NCBI GenBank assembly: GCA_026706385.1
Contig: JAPOYV010000035.1
Location: 1 to 64,000 of the forward strand
Source: Gammaproteobacteria bacterium
GTDB taxonomy: Bacteria; Pseudomonadota; Gammaproteobacteria; Pseudomonadales; Azotimanducaceae
Length of the DNA: 64,000 nucleotides
Reading direction: 5' to 3'
Shown here in pieces: positions 26,901 to 34,398 of this stretch (positions are counted from its first letter, which is position 1; the number at the start of each line of letters is the position of its first letter). The position numbers and the translations under genes were made by a program. The notes beneath the pieces are model-generated. The model did no database searches. It was not told where the DNA came from and saw nothing but the letters and a program-made list of their open reading frames with translations.

Positions 26901-27427
26901 TGCACGCGAGCGCGGATGCGCTGCGCGACGTCGACGGCGCCTTCGCGAAGGTCTTCCGGGACAGCGCCGCGTTCTGGGACCGGGACGACGACGGCGCGCC
27001 CGGGCTGCGCTTCCGCGTCGAGTGGCGCGCCCGTCCCGGCGAGGAACGCCTAGCCGAGCACGTCATCGAGTTCGCCTTCGATGGCGTGCCGCAGGACGAC
27101 GGCGGGGTCTACCATTGGCGCTACGGGACGCCCGCCGCCCTGCGTGCGAGGCTCGCCAAGAACTCGCCGTACCGCTTCGCGGCCGCGGCCGACGCGGAAG
27201 GACTCGAGACCGTCCTGGAGGAACGCAGCAACGGATCCGTGCTGCGGCTCTTCGACGGCCTGTCCAACGGCGCCTTCGCCTTCTCGGCGGAACTCGTCGA
27301 CGCTGCGGGCGACCGCTACGAACTGACGGCCACGGCGCGGGTCGGCGACGAGACGGGGGCGCCGTTGACGGTGCCGGACTTCCACACATTTCCGACGGCC
27401 GGCGCGGACTCGGGCCTCGGGCTTTGA
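23981..27427 (+). CDS. tssM: T6SS membrane protein TssM (IcmF-like), no P-loop
   Basis: 1148 residues. Two adjoining membrane segments lie at residues ~17-55 (LEIVLLIVLVVVALVLLLVA, then KLLVLLGKGLLWVF), and a third near 310-335 (GLGGLAAGLALAALVA) precedes the large periplasmic domain. The cytoplasmic domain has TIVVVAGDGAGDLC where IcmF/TssM proteins often carry a GxxGxGK(S/T) P-loop, so nucleotide binding is unlikely. The C-terminus (FAFDGVPQDDGGVYHWRYGT, LLRLFDGLSNGAFAF-like) matches the TssM C-terminal domain. It forms the trans-envelope channel with TssL and the lipoprotein. Confidence 0.88.
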   Translation: MSDFLTRTAEFAAALLAGGTLEIVLLIVLVVVALVLLLVALWILWKLLVLLGKGLLWVFRTGGDVAKRQSAAKREARLAAPPAVSTGWGASPRIRLGSALAQARRLSGPDALTIVVVAGDGAGDLCRGLGLTPPGAGNIGIAAGAGVVLVDASKADARRLRALATALPWRRPADGVAAVVDASGIPSETLVRSAAFARAAGMRVALHFVLGATSTTGSWRIVDAANRDGADLCTQLAQDGARVWLAGGSREGLRELSAAQSTELSTALDRALAAAPSSTVDVASLCLGGPGLRSAAAQAAVRTRPAETPGLSMWFGLGGLAAGLALAALVAVKGIDQGGELRSAVTTAGREAQTPWLASGIDAVPSGSRVRRVAGVGARLATFSETSLLAPLASVVPDYNAPARLGGTLLTAYVLRPLAAALDRRAREGLRPIDDPVRWLAEAQLVGEWLAAWEELSTDPHEVDLRRLLSDAFGGEAGSWPEGLDLALTMTEAEPPGPARGGLDVDGLTELAQRNFVATMQRWAETVYTNGPVARAARRATDRSAPWQAQHDALVELRTALQDPGQAWLTAAEDRPDYGFELRMLGRALGLSLIGQTTTLEAKAAVSRIRIDAREAAEYFIIPDVGPVMVRSSSGSQGGGGGPSLALSPSAKAWLAFLDRVRSAGFADLPKAGGAPIAGPVTVDAAAATATVDKVRTFDRFAADLPVDLPPAVAGDLLQEVGNELVMGVAASVELGLRPVAVASLVGDGAERLTRVAPALADLAETEAWLRGRGANGEADRVQGVRARVAEDVLAAGAEALAEEDPIGVLLDPAADANALVRRFERGVVRLRRLFAQYGEPYMDPGLLAGSTFAYRWRDIGEDIAGFDRGDAGSALSGLEGMLRAYADDASAACAAPRAAAAAARDDYVAQALHRLRVQVDRACAERAGVRARELYRNLRSYFDRNVAWTWPYSADAAAPELPGSTLGEFVARLHASADALRDVDGAFAKVFRDSAAFWDRDDDGAPGLRFRVEWRARPGEERLAEHVIEFAFDGVPQDDGGVYHWRYGTPAALRARLAKNSPYRFAAAADAEGLETVLEERSNGSVLRLFDGLSNGAFAFSAELVDAAGDRYELTATARVGDETGAPLTVPDFHTFPTAGADSGLGL

Positions 27428-27443
27428 CTTCAGCGAGCGGACG

Positions 27444-28307
27444 ATGCCGAACCCCATCTTCCTGACGCCCGTATCCGAGGACGACCCGTGCGGACCGGAC
27501 CTGCGCTGGGACGCGGACTTCCTCGCGTTAGGCGACAAGTTCGCGGCCGCTGCGGCGCAGGGCGCGGCAGCCGTCGTGGACGGCGAAGTCGAGGCGGCTC
27601 CGGAGGGCGCATTCGACGAGGTTGCGGAGCTCGCGCGCTCGCTGTCGGAGAGGACCAAGGATGTCCGGGTGCTGGCTATCCACGCCGAGGCCAGTTGGCA
27701 CCAGGGCGGGCTGGTGGCCTTCGCGGACGCCATGGAGGACTTGTCGGGCGCGTTGGAGACGTGGCCCGGCGGCGAGGACGGGGTCCACCCGCGCGCCGAC
27801 GAGGCCGACGGCGACCTCGGCGAGCGCGCGGCGGCCCTCGGCAAGCTGCTCAACCAGATCCCCCCGCTGTGCGCGACGGTGGGCTGGGGCGGCCAGGTCG
27901 GCGATGCCGAGCGGGTGGCCAGTGCCGGGGTGCTGAAGGGCGTCTTCGGATCCTGGACGGCGCGGCTCGAGCCGGCGTTCGGCACCGACCTGCCGTCGTC
28001 GGTCGATGCCTGGCGTGCTCTGCAGGGGCTCGTTGGCACGGTCGCGGCGCCTGTGGCCGCGGCCGACGACGAGACGGCCGGGGATGCCGTCGCGGTGCCG
28101 CCGCCGACGGACGCGTGGGACCTCGTCGACCAGGCCTTGGAGCGCATGGTCGAGCAGGACCACCATTCGCCCGCGCTGCCGCTGCTGCGGCTGCTGTCGT
28201 CGTGGCGCACGCTCGGCATCATCGACATCGCGGACCGGATGCGCGGCTCGGGCGTGACGCTCGAGCAGCTGCTGGCGTCGGTCAAGCAGCAGACGCAGGA
28301 CGCGTAG
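27444..28307 (+). CDS. tssA: T6SS baseplate/cap protein TssA (ImpA N-terminal type)
   Basis: A 287-residue protein with the ImpA-related N-terminal domain: FLTPVSEDDPCGPDLRWDAD, DVRVLAIHAEASWHQGGLVA and FADAMEDLSGALETWPGGED. A C-terminal helical segment, ALERMVEQDHHSPALPLLRL, ends EQLLASVKQQTQDA. The short C-terminus indicates a priming-type TssA that recruits the baseplate and does not form a distal cap, though this is inferred from length. It starts 16 bases after tssM and closes the tssC1-tssA run. Confidence 0.85.
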   Translation: MPNPIFLTPVSEDDPCGPDLRWDADFLALGDKFAAAAAQGAAAVVDGEVEAAPEGAFDEVAELARSLSERTKDVRVLAIHAEASWHQGGLVAFADAMEDLSGALETWPGGEDGVHPRADEADGDLGERAAALGKLLNQIPPLCATVGWGGQVGDAERVASAGVLKGVFGSWTARLEPAFGTDLPSSVDAWRALQGLVGTVAAPVAAADDETAGDAVAVPPPTDAWDLVDQALERMVEQDHHSPALPLLRLLSSWRTLGIIDIADRMRGSGVTLEQLLASVKQQTQDA

Positions 28308-28468
28308 CGTCCGGCCTCGCGTTGCCGGTTGCGCGCGTCGGCGGGGTGGGTGCACAATCGGCTCAAGCAAGGCAGGTGGTCGGATGACGGGGAACATGCG
28401 CAGCTGCGGAATCCCGGTCGAACGGTTCGGCGGCGGCGCGGTCCGGACCATGGCGAGCGAGGCACATC

Positions 28469-29107
28469 GTGGCGGCCGTCCCTGAGGAGGACGCCATCGA
28501 GGCGGACGTCCCCGCCGAGGACTACTCGCATCTGTTTCGCATGGAGGGCCTCGTGCTGGATGTCGACTTGCGCGTTGACGTGGCCGAGAACTTCAGCCGC
28601 TACGTCGCGGGCAACGAGGACATCGAGCTGGACAGCGACACGGTTCTGGCCGGCGAGTCGATTACCATCACGCGCGGCGCGCGGACCCGGCGCGCCGGCG
28701 CGTACCAGCGCCACACCCACGAGGAGGAGATCCTCGCCATAGGCGAGCGCTTTACGGAAACCGTCCACGGCGGCGTCCACCAGAAAGCGCTGTTCGCGGC
28801 CGAAGCGATCGTCGGCGGCGCCTACACGAACACGATCGCCGGGCCGTATCTGCGCCTTGCGGGCTGGGTGGACTTCCTGGCCTGGGGCGGCTGGGCGGAG
28901 GTCGACATGATTCGGTCCGAACTCTCCCTGCTCATGATCCGCTCGCACGTCGGCTACGCCCACGCGGCCGGCGTCCGGATGGTCGTCGCCTCGAGGCTCG
29001 TCGACGACTTCTGGAACCGCACCGAGGACTTCATGATGATGTCCGACAGGACCGGCGCCTACAACGACACGGGCGCGCCGGGAGGCGGCATTACCAACGA
29101 GGCATGA
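28469..29107 (+). CDS. Uncharacterised T6SS-linked protein, spike-module family member 1
   Basis: 212 residues, beginning at a GTG. I do not recognise a named family. The middle and end (FTETVHGGVHQKALFAAEAI, VGGAYTNTIAGPYLRLAGWV, then GWAEVDMIRSELSLLMI) are rich in short hydrophobic/glycine strands and resemble parts of the next gene and of the 1617-residue protein at 41405. This pattern fits a beta-helix or stacked-strand structure as found near VgrG spikes. A possible promoter, TTGCGC-18-CACAAT, lies at 28329-28358. Its stop region overlaps an alternative start of the next gene. The role as spike-associated or effector-carrier protein is inferred from context. Confidence 0.6.
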   Translation: MAAVPEEDAIEADVPAEDYSHLFRMEGLVLDVDLRVDVAENFSRYVAGNEDIELDSDTVLAGESITITRGARTRRAGAYQRHTHEEEILAIGERFTETVHGGVHQKALFAAEAIVGGAYTNTIAGPYLRLAGWVDFLAWGGWAEVDMIRSELSLLMIRSHVGYAHAAGVRMVVASRLVDDFWNRTEDFMMMSDRTGAYNDTGAPGGGITNEA

Positions 29108-29157
29108 CGACTGCGCGGCTTAAGGGGTGGCCGCGACGAAGCGTAGAGGAGGCGACC

Positions 29158-30120
29158 ATGGCTGAAGCAGTGAAGGACGACCCGGCCGCATGGTGGGATT
29201 TCGACGCCAACGACGCGCCGGAGTCCTGGCGGCCGGAGGGGACGCCGATCCTCAACGGTCTGATGCAGCATGTCCCGACGGCGACCGACCGGCGACCCTG
29301 GCAGAAGGGCCACGAACTGCACATGCAAGGCCTGGGCGGCCTGGTCGGCAAGGAACGTCGCCATTTCACGATCCTCGGCCACGGCGACTACTCCAACCAC
29401 ATCGGCGGATGCCGCAAGCTGATCGCCAACACCCAAAGCCTGCGAACCCAGAAGCACCTGACGGTCAGCGTCGCGAAAGGGGACAACGCCCCCGACGTTG
29501 ACGCCCCCTGGGGCCGCGACTCGTTGACCGTCGAGGGCGACGCCGTGATGAACTTCGGCTCGCGCACCCTGATGATGGCCGGCTTCGTGACCCGGAACTG
29601 GAACGGCGGCGTCATGCGGCTTGCGTCCATGGAGGGCGTGATCTGCGGCGGCGCCTTCCTGCGTCTGATCGCATCGCCGTCGGCGACGCTGTCGGGGTTG
29701 ATGACGGGCGACGTCTACGGCGGCTGCGCCCGCGTCGCCGGCGTGCGGACCTACCTCGCGGTCTTGCACTACCGCGCGGCCGCAACGGCGGCCTGGGCGT
29801 CGGGAGTCTACGTGCGCAACACCACGTTCACGATCGACCCGGTGATCAACGTGCCGACCCAGGGGCTGCCGATGACCGACATCGGCAAGATACTGGCGCG
29901 TCTTGGCAAGATGCTGGCGATCGCGCGCATGCTGTGCCCGGTCTTGGACATCTTCCTTGGTCTCGTGATGCTGATTCCGATGGGGATCTACGCGCTGGCC
30001 GCCCTGATCGCGGGAATCGTGAAGAGCCCGAACCCGCTGCCGCCCGCGGGACCGCCGCGGCTGCGCACGATGAACGTGGGCACGAATCTCGAGGACTACG
30101 GCTCCTTCCTCGCCGTTTGA
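29158..30120 (+). CDS. Uncharacterised T6SS-linked membrane-segment protein, spike-module family member 2
   Basis: 320 residues. The ATG at 29158 follows GTAGAGGAGGCGACC, a strong ribosome site, and is preferred to an upstream in-frame ATG at 29104. The central part (LTVSVAKGD, RDSLTVEGDAVMNFGSRTLM, MEGVICGGAFLRLIASPSAT, GLMTGDVYGGCARVAGV) matches the glycine-rich strand pattern of the neighbouring gene and of the large protein at 41405. A hydrophobic hairpin near 265-300 (CPVLDIFLGLVMLIPMGIYA, LAALIAGIV) looks like two membrane-inserting helices. It may be a pore-forming effector or an effector carrier, but no known toxin domain was recognised. A PAAR-like gene follows. Confidence 0.55.
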   Translation: MAEAVKDDPAAWWDFDANDAPESWRPEGTPILNGLMQHVPTATDRRPWQKGHELHMQGLGGLVGKERRHFTILGHGDYSNHIGGCRKLIANTQSLRTQKHLTVSVAKGDNAPDVDAPWGRDSLTVEGDAVMNFGSRTLMMAGFVTRNWNGGVMRLASMEGVICGGAFLRLIASPSATLSGLMTGDVYGGCARVAGVRTYLAVLHYRAAATAAWASGVYVRNTTFTIDPVINVPTQGLPMTDIGKILARLGKMLAIARMLCPVLDIFLGLVMLIPMGIYALAALIAGIVKSPNPLPPAGPPRLRTMNVGTNLEDYGSFLAV

Positions 30121-30153
30121 GCCGCGCAAGGCGCAGAGGATCCGGGGCGGAGG

Positions 30154-30540
30154 ATGTTCACGTCGACTTTCGGCATCGGCATGTCGCAAGGCGTTCCGGA
30201 CGTGTGCATGACGCCGCCGCTCGCCATTCCGGCCCCGTTTCCGAACCTGGGCCAGAACGCCCTGGCCGTGCCGTCCTACTTCACGATCTGCATCAACGCC
30301 ATGCCGGAGCTCAACATGACCGCGATGTACGCGATCACCAGCGGGGACGAAGGAGGCACGCTCGGTGGCGTGGCATCGGGCATGGTCATGGGGCCGGGGC
30401 GCTGCATGCTGGGCTCCCAGGCGTATTTCGTCGCAGGCCAGCCCACCTGGCGGCTGACCGCGATGACCCTGCAGAACCTGTCCAACGTGCCGGGCGTCAC
30501 GTCCGTGCCGAGCCAGAACGTCAAGCAGGTGCTGCGCTAG
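30154..30540 (+). CDS. PAAR-like DUF4150 spike-tip protein
   Basis: 128 residues. The GVPDVCMTPPLAIPAPFPNL segment near residue 12 is the DUF4150 signature, and the rest (MTAMYAITSGDEGG, MGPGRCMLGSQAYFVAGQPT, QNLSNVPGVTSVPSQNV) matches that family. DUF4150 proteins are PAAR-like caps that sharpen the VgrG tip and often carry toxins; this copy is the bare domain without a C-terminal toxin. It is 34 bases after the membrane-segment protein and is probably delivered with it. A hairpin lies downstream. Confidence 0.85.
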   Translation: MFTSTFGIGMSQGVPDVCMTPPLAIPAPFPNLGQNALAVPSYFTICINAMPELNMTAMYAITSGDEGGTLGGVASGMVMGPGRCMLGSQAYFVAGQPTWRLTAMTLQNLSNVPGVTSVPSQNVKQVLR

Positions 30541-30593
30541 GCGCAGCGAAGGACGCTGGCGGGTCTGGGCGGCAGAGCCTTCAGCGGGGGAGC

Positions 30594-30613
30594 GCGAGGG
30601 GCCAGCCCCTCGC
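30594..30613 (+). terminator. GC-rich hairpin after the PAAR-like gene
   Basis: GCGAGGGG-CCAG-CCCCTCGC forms a perfect 8-bp stem with a 4-base loop in the 205-base gap between the DUF4150 gene and tssB. There is no T-run, so it is not a textbook intrinsic terminator. It may be a terminator or RNA-stability element separating the two transcription units. Confidence 0.4.
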
Positions 30614-30678
30614 AAGGGGAGCACGGACGCCCTCCGCCCGGCACGACGCGACCCGCCGGACCGCGTCCGCGGGCAGGA

Positions 30679-30707
30679 TTGTGTACGGTGGGGTTAACGA
30701 CTATGCT
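30679..30707 (+). promoter_or_regulatory. Putative sigma70-type promoter for tssB-tssC2
   Basis: TTGTGT, a 17-base spacer and TATGCT, ending 38 bases before the tssB ATG and located after the hairpin. It is near-identical in form to the candidate in front of tssC1. The recurrence in front of both sheath genes supports a real shared promoter type. Confidence 0.45.
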
Positions 30708-30745
30708 TCGCCGCGTACTGAACACGGCTCCGTGCAGGAGGTCCG

Positions 30746-31258
30746 ATGGCGGACTCAAGCCAGCAGCGCCTAGGGCGGGTGCGCCCGCCGCGCGTGCAGA
30801 TTACCTACGACGTCGAAGACGGGGGAGCAACGACGACCAGGGAGCTACCGCTGGTGGCGGGTGTCGTGAGCGACCTCTCGGGCGATGGCGACGACCCGGT
30901 CGAGTACGCTCAGCGCGAGTTTGTGGAGGTCGAACAAGGTGGCGTGGACAACCTGATGAAGCGCATCGCGCCGACGCTCAAGTTCACGGTGGCCGACGAG
31001 ATCTCCGGCGAGGAGGACAAGGAGATCGGGGTCGATCTCAGGTTCGAGTCGATCGAGGACTTCTCGCCCATGGGGGTCGCCGCCCAGATTCCGCAGACGG
31101 CGAAGTTGCTCGATGCGCGTCGGCGGCTGGCGGACCTGTACGGGAAGATCGAGTCCAACGAGAAGCTCGACGGCATTCTCGGCGAAATCCTGGCGGACGA
31201 CGAGAAGCAGGCGCAACTTCGTTCGGAACTCGGACTCGACGACGACAGCGAAGGCTGA
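30746..31258 (+). CDS. tssB: T6SS sheath small subunit TssB
   Basis: A 170-residue TssB (VipA family). It reads VRPPRVQITYDVEDGGATTT, ELPLVAGVVSDLSG, IAPTLKFTVADEI, VDLRFESIEDFSPMGVAAQI and ends in an acidic tail. TssB intertwines with TssC to form the contractile sheath. The ATG follows GCAGGAGGTCCG. It is the only tssB in the window although there are two tssC genes. tssC2 begins 43 bases downstream. Confidence 0.95.
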   Translation: MADSSQQRLGRVRPPRVQITYDVEDGGATTTRELPLVAGVVSDLSGDGDDPVEYAQREFVEVEQGGVDNLMKRIAPTLKFTVADEISGEEDKEIGVDLRFESIEDFSPMGVAAQIPQTAKLLDARRRLADLYGKIESNEKLDGILGEILADDEKQAQLRSELGLDDDSEG

Positions 31259-31301
31259 GGGCGCGGCAGCGGGAGCTGGACAAGGGACGGGAGGAACGGA
31301 G

Positions 31302-32765
31302 ATGGCAGACGCAACGCAAACCGACGCCGGCGCGGCGGACGCTGCCCCGAGCATCCTGGAACGGATCTTCGACGACGGTCGCCTGGTCCGCGACGAACAC
31401 CAGGTCGACAGCGCGCGGCGCATGCTGCACGGCTTCATCGAGGAAGCCACCAAGGCGGGCGTGCAGATCCAGGGCGGGGCGAAGCAGGCGCTCGCCGCGC
31501 GGATTGCCGCCCTGGACCGGCTGATTTCGCAACAGGTCAACGAAGTCCTGCACCACGACAAGTTCCAGCGGCTGGAGTCCAGTTGGCGCAACCTGGACAG
31601 GCTCGTCACCGAGAACGAGCTGACCACGTCGCGGGTCCGCGTATTCAACTGCCATCGCGCCGAAATGGAGCGCGACTTCCGCCGCGCTCCGGGCTTCGAC
31701 CAGTCGGTGTTTTTCAAGCACGTCTACGAGAGCGAGTACGGGACGCTCGGCGGTTCGCCGTACACGTTCCTGGTCGGCGACATGGAGTTCGGCCGCTCGC
31801 CGATGGACATCCAATTCCTGCGCGACATCTCCGCGGTGGCGGCCATGGCCCATGCGCCGTTTCTCGCCAGTTCGGCCCCGGCGCTGTTCGACCTCGACAG
31901 CTTCACCGAGTTCGACCGGCCCATCGATATCGCGAAGATCTTCGACACGAGCGAAATGGCGAGTTGGAATTCGTTGCGCGACGGTCCCGACTCGCGCTAT
32001 CTGGCGCTGACGGCGCCGAGAACGCTGGTACGACTGCCGTGGGGTCCCGACACCGCCCCGGTGGAAGGGATGGACTTCGTGGAGGACGTGGACGGCGAGG
32101 ACCACGGCAAGTACCTGTGGGGACCGTCCTCGTGGTCGCTGGCCGGGCAGGTCATGAAGTCGTTCTCGGAGTTCGGCTGGCCGTCGGCGATTCGCGGCAC
32201 GGAAACCGGCGGCAAGGTCGCGAACCTGCCCCTGCACACGTTCCCGTCGCTGGCCGGGGCGAACATCACCAAGTGCCCGACCGAGACGACGATCACCGAC
32301 CGGCGCGAGAAGGAGCTGTCCGACCAGGGCATCATCTCGCTATGCCACGCCCGGAACACGGACTACGCCGTGATCTTCTCGGGCTCGACGGTGAACAGGC
32401 CGCAGCGCTACGTCGAGGAGGAGGCGAATGCCAACGCCCGCTTGTCGGCGAGCCTGCCGTACATTCTGGCCTGCGCCCGGTTTGCGCACTACCTGAAGGC
32501 GATCATGCGCGACAAGATCGGGGGTTTCACATCGCGCGACGAGGTGCAGCGGTTCCTGAACGGATGGATCGCGCAGTACGTCACCTCCGACGACTCGGCG
32601 TCCCACGCGACCAAGGCGCGCTATCCTCTGCGCGAAGCGCGGGTGGAAGTGCAGGACATCCCCGGCAAACCCGGCGCGTACACGGCCATCGCCCACCTGC
32701 GCCCGCATTTCCAGCTCGAGGAACTCACCGCGTCTCTGCGGCTGGTGGCCGAACTGCCGTCCTGA
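31302..32765 (+). CDS. tssC: T6SS sheath large subunit TssC, copy 2
   Basis: A 487-residue TssC paralogue collinear with the copy at 17115. It has the same landmarks: SEYGTLGGSPYTFLVGDMEF, DLDSFTEFDRPIDIAKIF, KYLWGPSSWSLAGQVMKSF and QYVTSDDSASHATKARYPLR. The ATG at 31302 follows GGGAGGAACGGAG and is chosen over the longer open frame, which overlaps tssB. Pairing directly with tssB suggests this is the main sheath subunit. Copy 1 differs mostly in the N-terminal helices and scattered surface positions. Confidence 0.95.
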   Translation: MADATQTDAGAADAAPSILERIFDDGRLVRDEHQVDSARRMLHGFIEEATKAGVQIQGGAKQALAARIAALDRLISQQVNEVLHHDKFQRLESSWRNLDRLVTENELTTSRVRVFNCHRAEMERDFRRAPGFDQSVFFKHVYESEYGTLGGSPYTFLVGDMEFGRSPMDIQFLRDISAVAAMAHAPFLASSAPALFDLDSFTEFDRPIDIAKIFDTSEMASWNSLRDGPDSRYLALTAPRTLVRLPWGPDTAPVEGMDFVEDVDGEDHGKYLWGPSSWSLAGQVMKSFSEFGWPSAIRGTETGGKVANLPLHTFPSLAGANITKCPTETTITDRREKELSDQGIISLCHARNTDYAVIFSGSTVNRPQRYVEEEANANARLSASLPYILACARFAHYLKAIMRDKIGGFTSRDEVQRFLNGWIAQYVTSDDSASHATKARYPLREARVEVQDIPGKPGAYTAIAHLRPHFQLEELTASLRLVAELPS

Positions 32766-32891
32766 CCGCGTGAATCCGGCCGCTGCCATGCGTGGACGGC
32801 GCCCCCCTGCCGGAGCCCCCCGGGGCCGGCCGATCCGCCGCCGGCGCCTTGCCGGCGGCGCTGGATTCCTGCGTGCCCGGGCGCAGCCGGC

Positions 32892-34397
32892 ATGTACGTA
32901 GACCGTTTGCTCGCCGCCGGCGGACGCGCCAGGACGGCGCGGGACCATGGCGTCGACATCGTCCTCGACGCGTGGAGTGGGTCGTCGCGTGACCGGCGGG
33001 CCGCCATGATCGCCGCGCAAGGCGACCTGCCGCGCGCGGCGTCGTATGCCGGCGGCGGCTGGTCGAAACTGTTGGAAGGCGATGTCAACGCGGCCCTGCA
33101 GGCCGCCCGCGGAGCGATCCGATCGCCCGGCATGGCATTCCTCGAAGCCGAAGCCCTGTTCGCGGCAGGCGCTGTGGTCGCCGGCCTCGAATGCCTCGAA
33201 GCCCTGCACCGGCGAGGCGAACCCGAGGGCACGCTGGCCCTGGCCCGTCGTCGCCACCAGCTAGGCGACCATCCGGGCACGGTACGCGTCGCCCAGACCT
33301 TGCCGTGGCATGCCCACGCGGCGTTGACGGGCGCGCGGTCGGCGCTGACGGGGAACCGGCCGGGCGTCGCCTTGCGCCTGGTCGAACCGTACCTGCAGGG
33401 GTTTGCACCCTTGCCCGAGCCCGCGGTGGCGGCAGCGTTCGTGGCGACGACGGCGGCGACCCTGGCGAGATTCCGGGAAGCCGCGCAGCTCCAGCGTTTC
33501 GTGGACCGCGTCGTCGCGGCCGGCGACCTTCCGGAGGACATGATGCCTGCCGTCGCACGGGCGGCGTGGATCGCGGGGCGGGGTCGCGAGGCGTGGCATC
33601 GCTTCGATGTCGAAAAGAGCCCCTGGTGCGTCGCGGCGCGCCTGGAACTGGCGATTCTCGCGGGCGATGCGGACCTGTCCGCGCAGTTGATGGCGCGGGC
33701 CGGTCCCCTGGGGGCGCCGTCGGATCCTGCCGTCAAGCTCCTTCGCGGGGAACCGGACGCCCGCGATGCGACGCCGGGCGAGCCGCTTACGGACAACGCT
33801 CGCGAGGTCTTCGGCGCGGACAAGGTGGTCCACCTTTGGCGTACACACCCGCACCGGTGGCGACCGTGGATCGACGCGGCCCTGCGCACGCCCGCCAACG
33901 TCGTGGTCTGCGACCTGAGCGCGGGGGAGTTGCCCGATCCCGAGGCGCTGCCGTGGGCGGTCATGGACGACGGCGCATTGGTGGAGGCAATCGCGCCGGT
34001 GGCGGCGCGTCCCGAGCAGCCCCCGGGCTACGGCGTGCACGTGGACCCCGAGCTGTGCACGGGCGTCGGGGTCGGCCACGACTGGCCCGACGCGGAGGCC
34101 GACGCGGTACGGGATGCGTTCCCGCGTGCGGCCGCGGAGCCCGCCGTCCAGGTGCTCGGCGCCGAGGCGGCGCTGGCGCACGCCGACCGGGGTCGGCCCA
34201 CGGCGGTCGTCGCCCCGCCGGGGGACCCGTTCTGGGCCGGGCCGCTGCCGGAGCGCGTCTGGCCGCACTTCAACGTTGTCCGGTCGAGCGCCCATGCGGG
34301 CTGGGAAGGCGGCGGGGCGCGTCTGGTCGCGACGGTGCAGGAACTCCTGCAGCCGGGCGGCGATGGCGCACGTGCACCGGACGAGCCGCAGGCCTGA
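32892..34397 (+). CDS. Ala-rich helical-repeat protein of the T6SS locus, function unknown
   Basis: 501 residues, no named family recognised. The N-terminal two thirds are Ala/Leu/Arg-rich helices with TPR-like spacing (LLEGDVNAALQAARGAIRSP, AEALFAAGAVVAGLECLEAL, LALARRRHQLGDHPGTVRVA). The C-terminal third (FGADKVVHLWRTHPHRWRPW, VQVLGAEAALAHADRGRPTA) could be a separate alpha/beta domain. There is no signal peptide or membrane segment, so it is cytoplasmic. It begins 127 bases after tssC2 and is followed one base later by the pentapeptide protein, suggesting co-translation and a shared role, perhaps as chaperone or adaptor for secreted proteins. Confidence 0.6.
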   Translation: MYVDRLLAAGGRARTARDHGVDIVLDAWSGSSRDRRAAMIAAQGDLPRAASYAGGGWSKLLEGDVNAALQAARGAIRSPGMAFLEAEALFAAGAVVAGLECLEALHRRGEPEGTLALARRRHQLGDHPGTVRVAQTLPWHAHAALTGARSALTGNRPGVALRLVEPYLQGFAPLPEPAVAAAFVATTAATLARFREAAQLQRFVDRVVAAGDLPEDMMPAVARAAWIAGRGREAWHRFDVEKSPWCVAARLELAILAGDADLSAQLMARAGPLGAPSDPAVKLLRGEPDARDATPGEPLTDNAREVFGADKVVHLWRTHPHRWRPWIDAALRTPANVVVCDLSAGELPDPEALPWAVMDDGALVEAIAPVAARPEQPPGYGVHVDPELCTGVGVGHDWPDAEADAVRDAFPRAAAEPAVQVLGAEAALAHADRGRPTAVVAPPGDPFWAGPLPERVWPHFNVVRSSAHAGWEGGGARLVATVQELLQPGGDGARAPDEPQA

Positions 34398-34398
34398 C

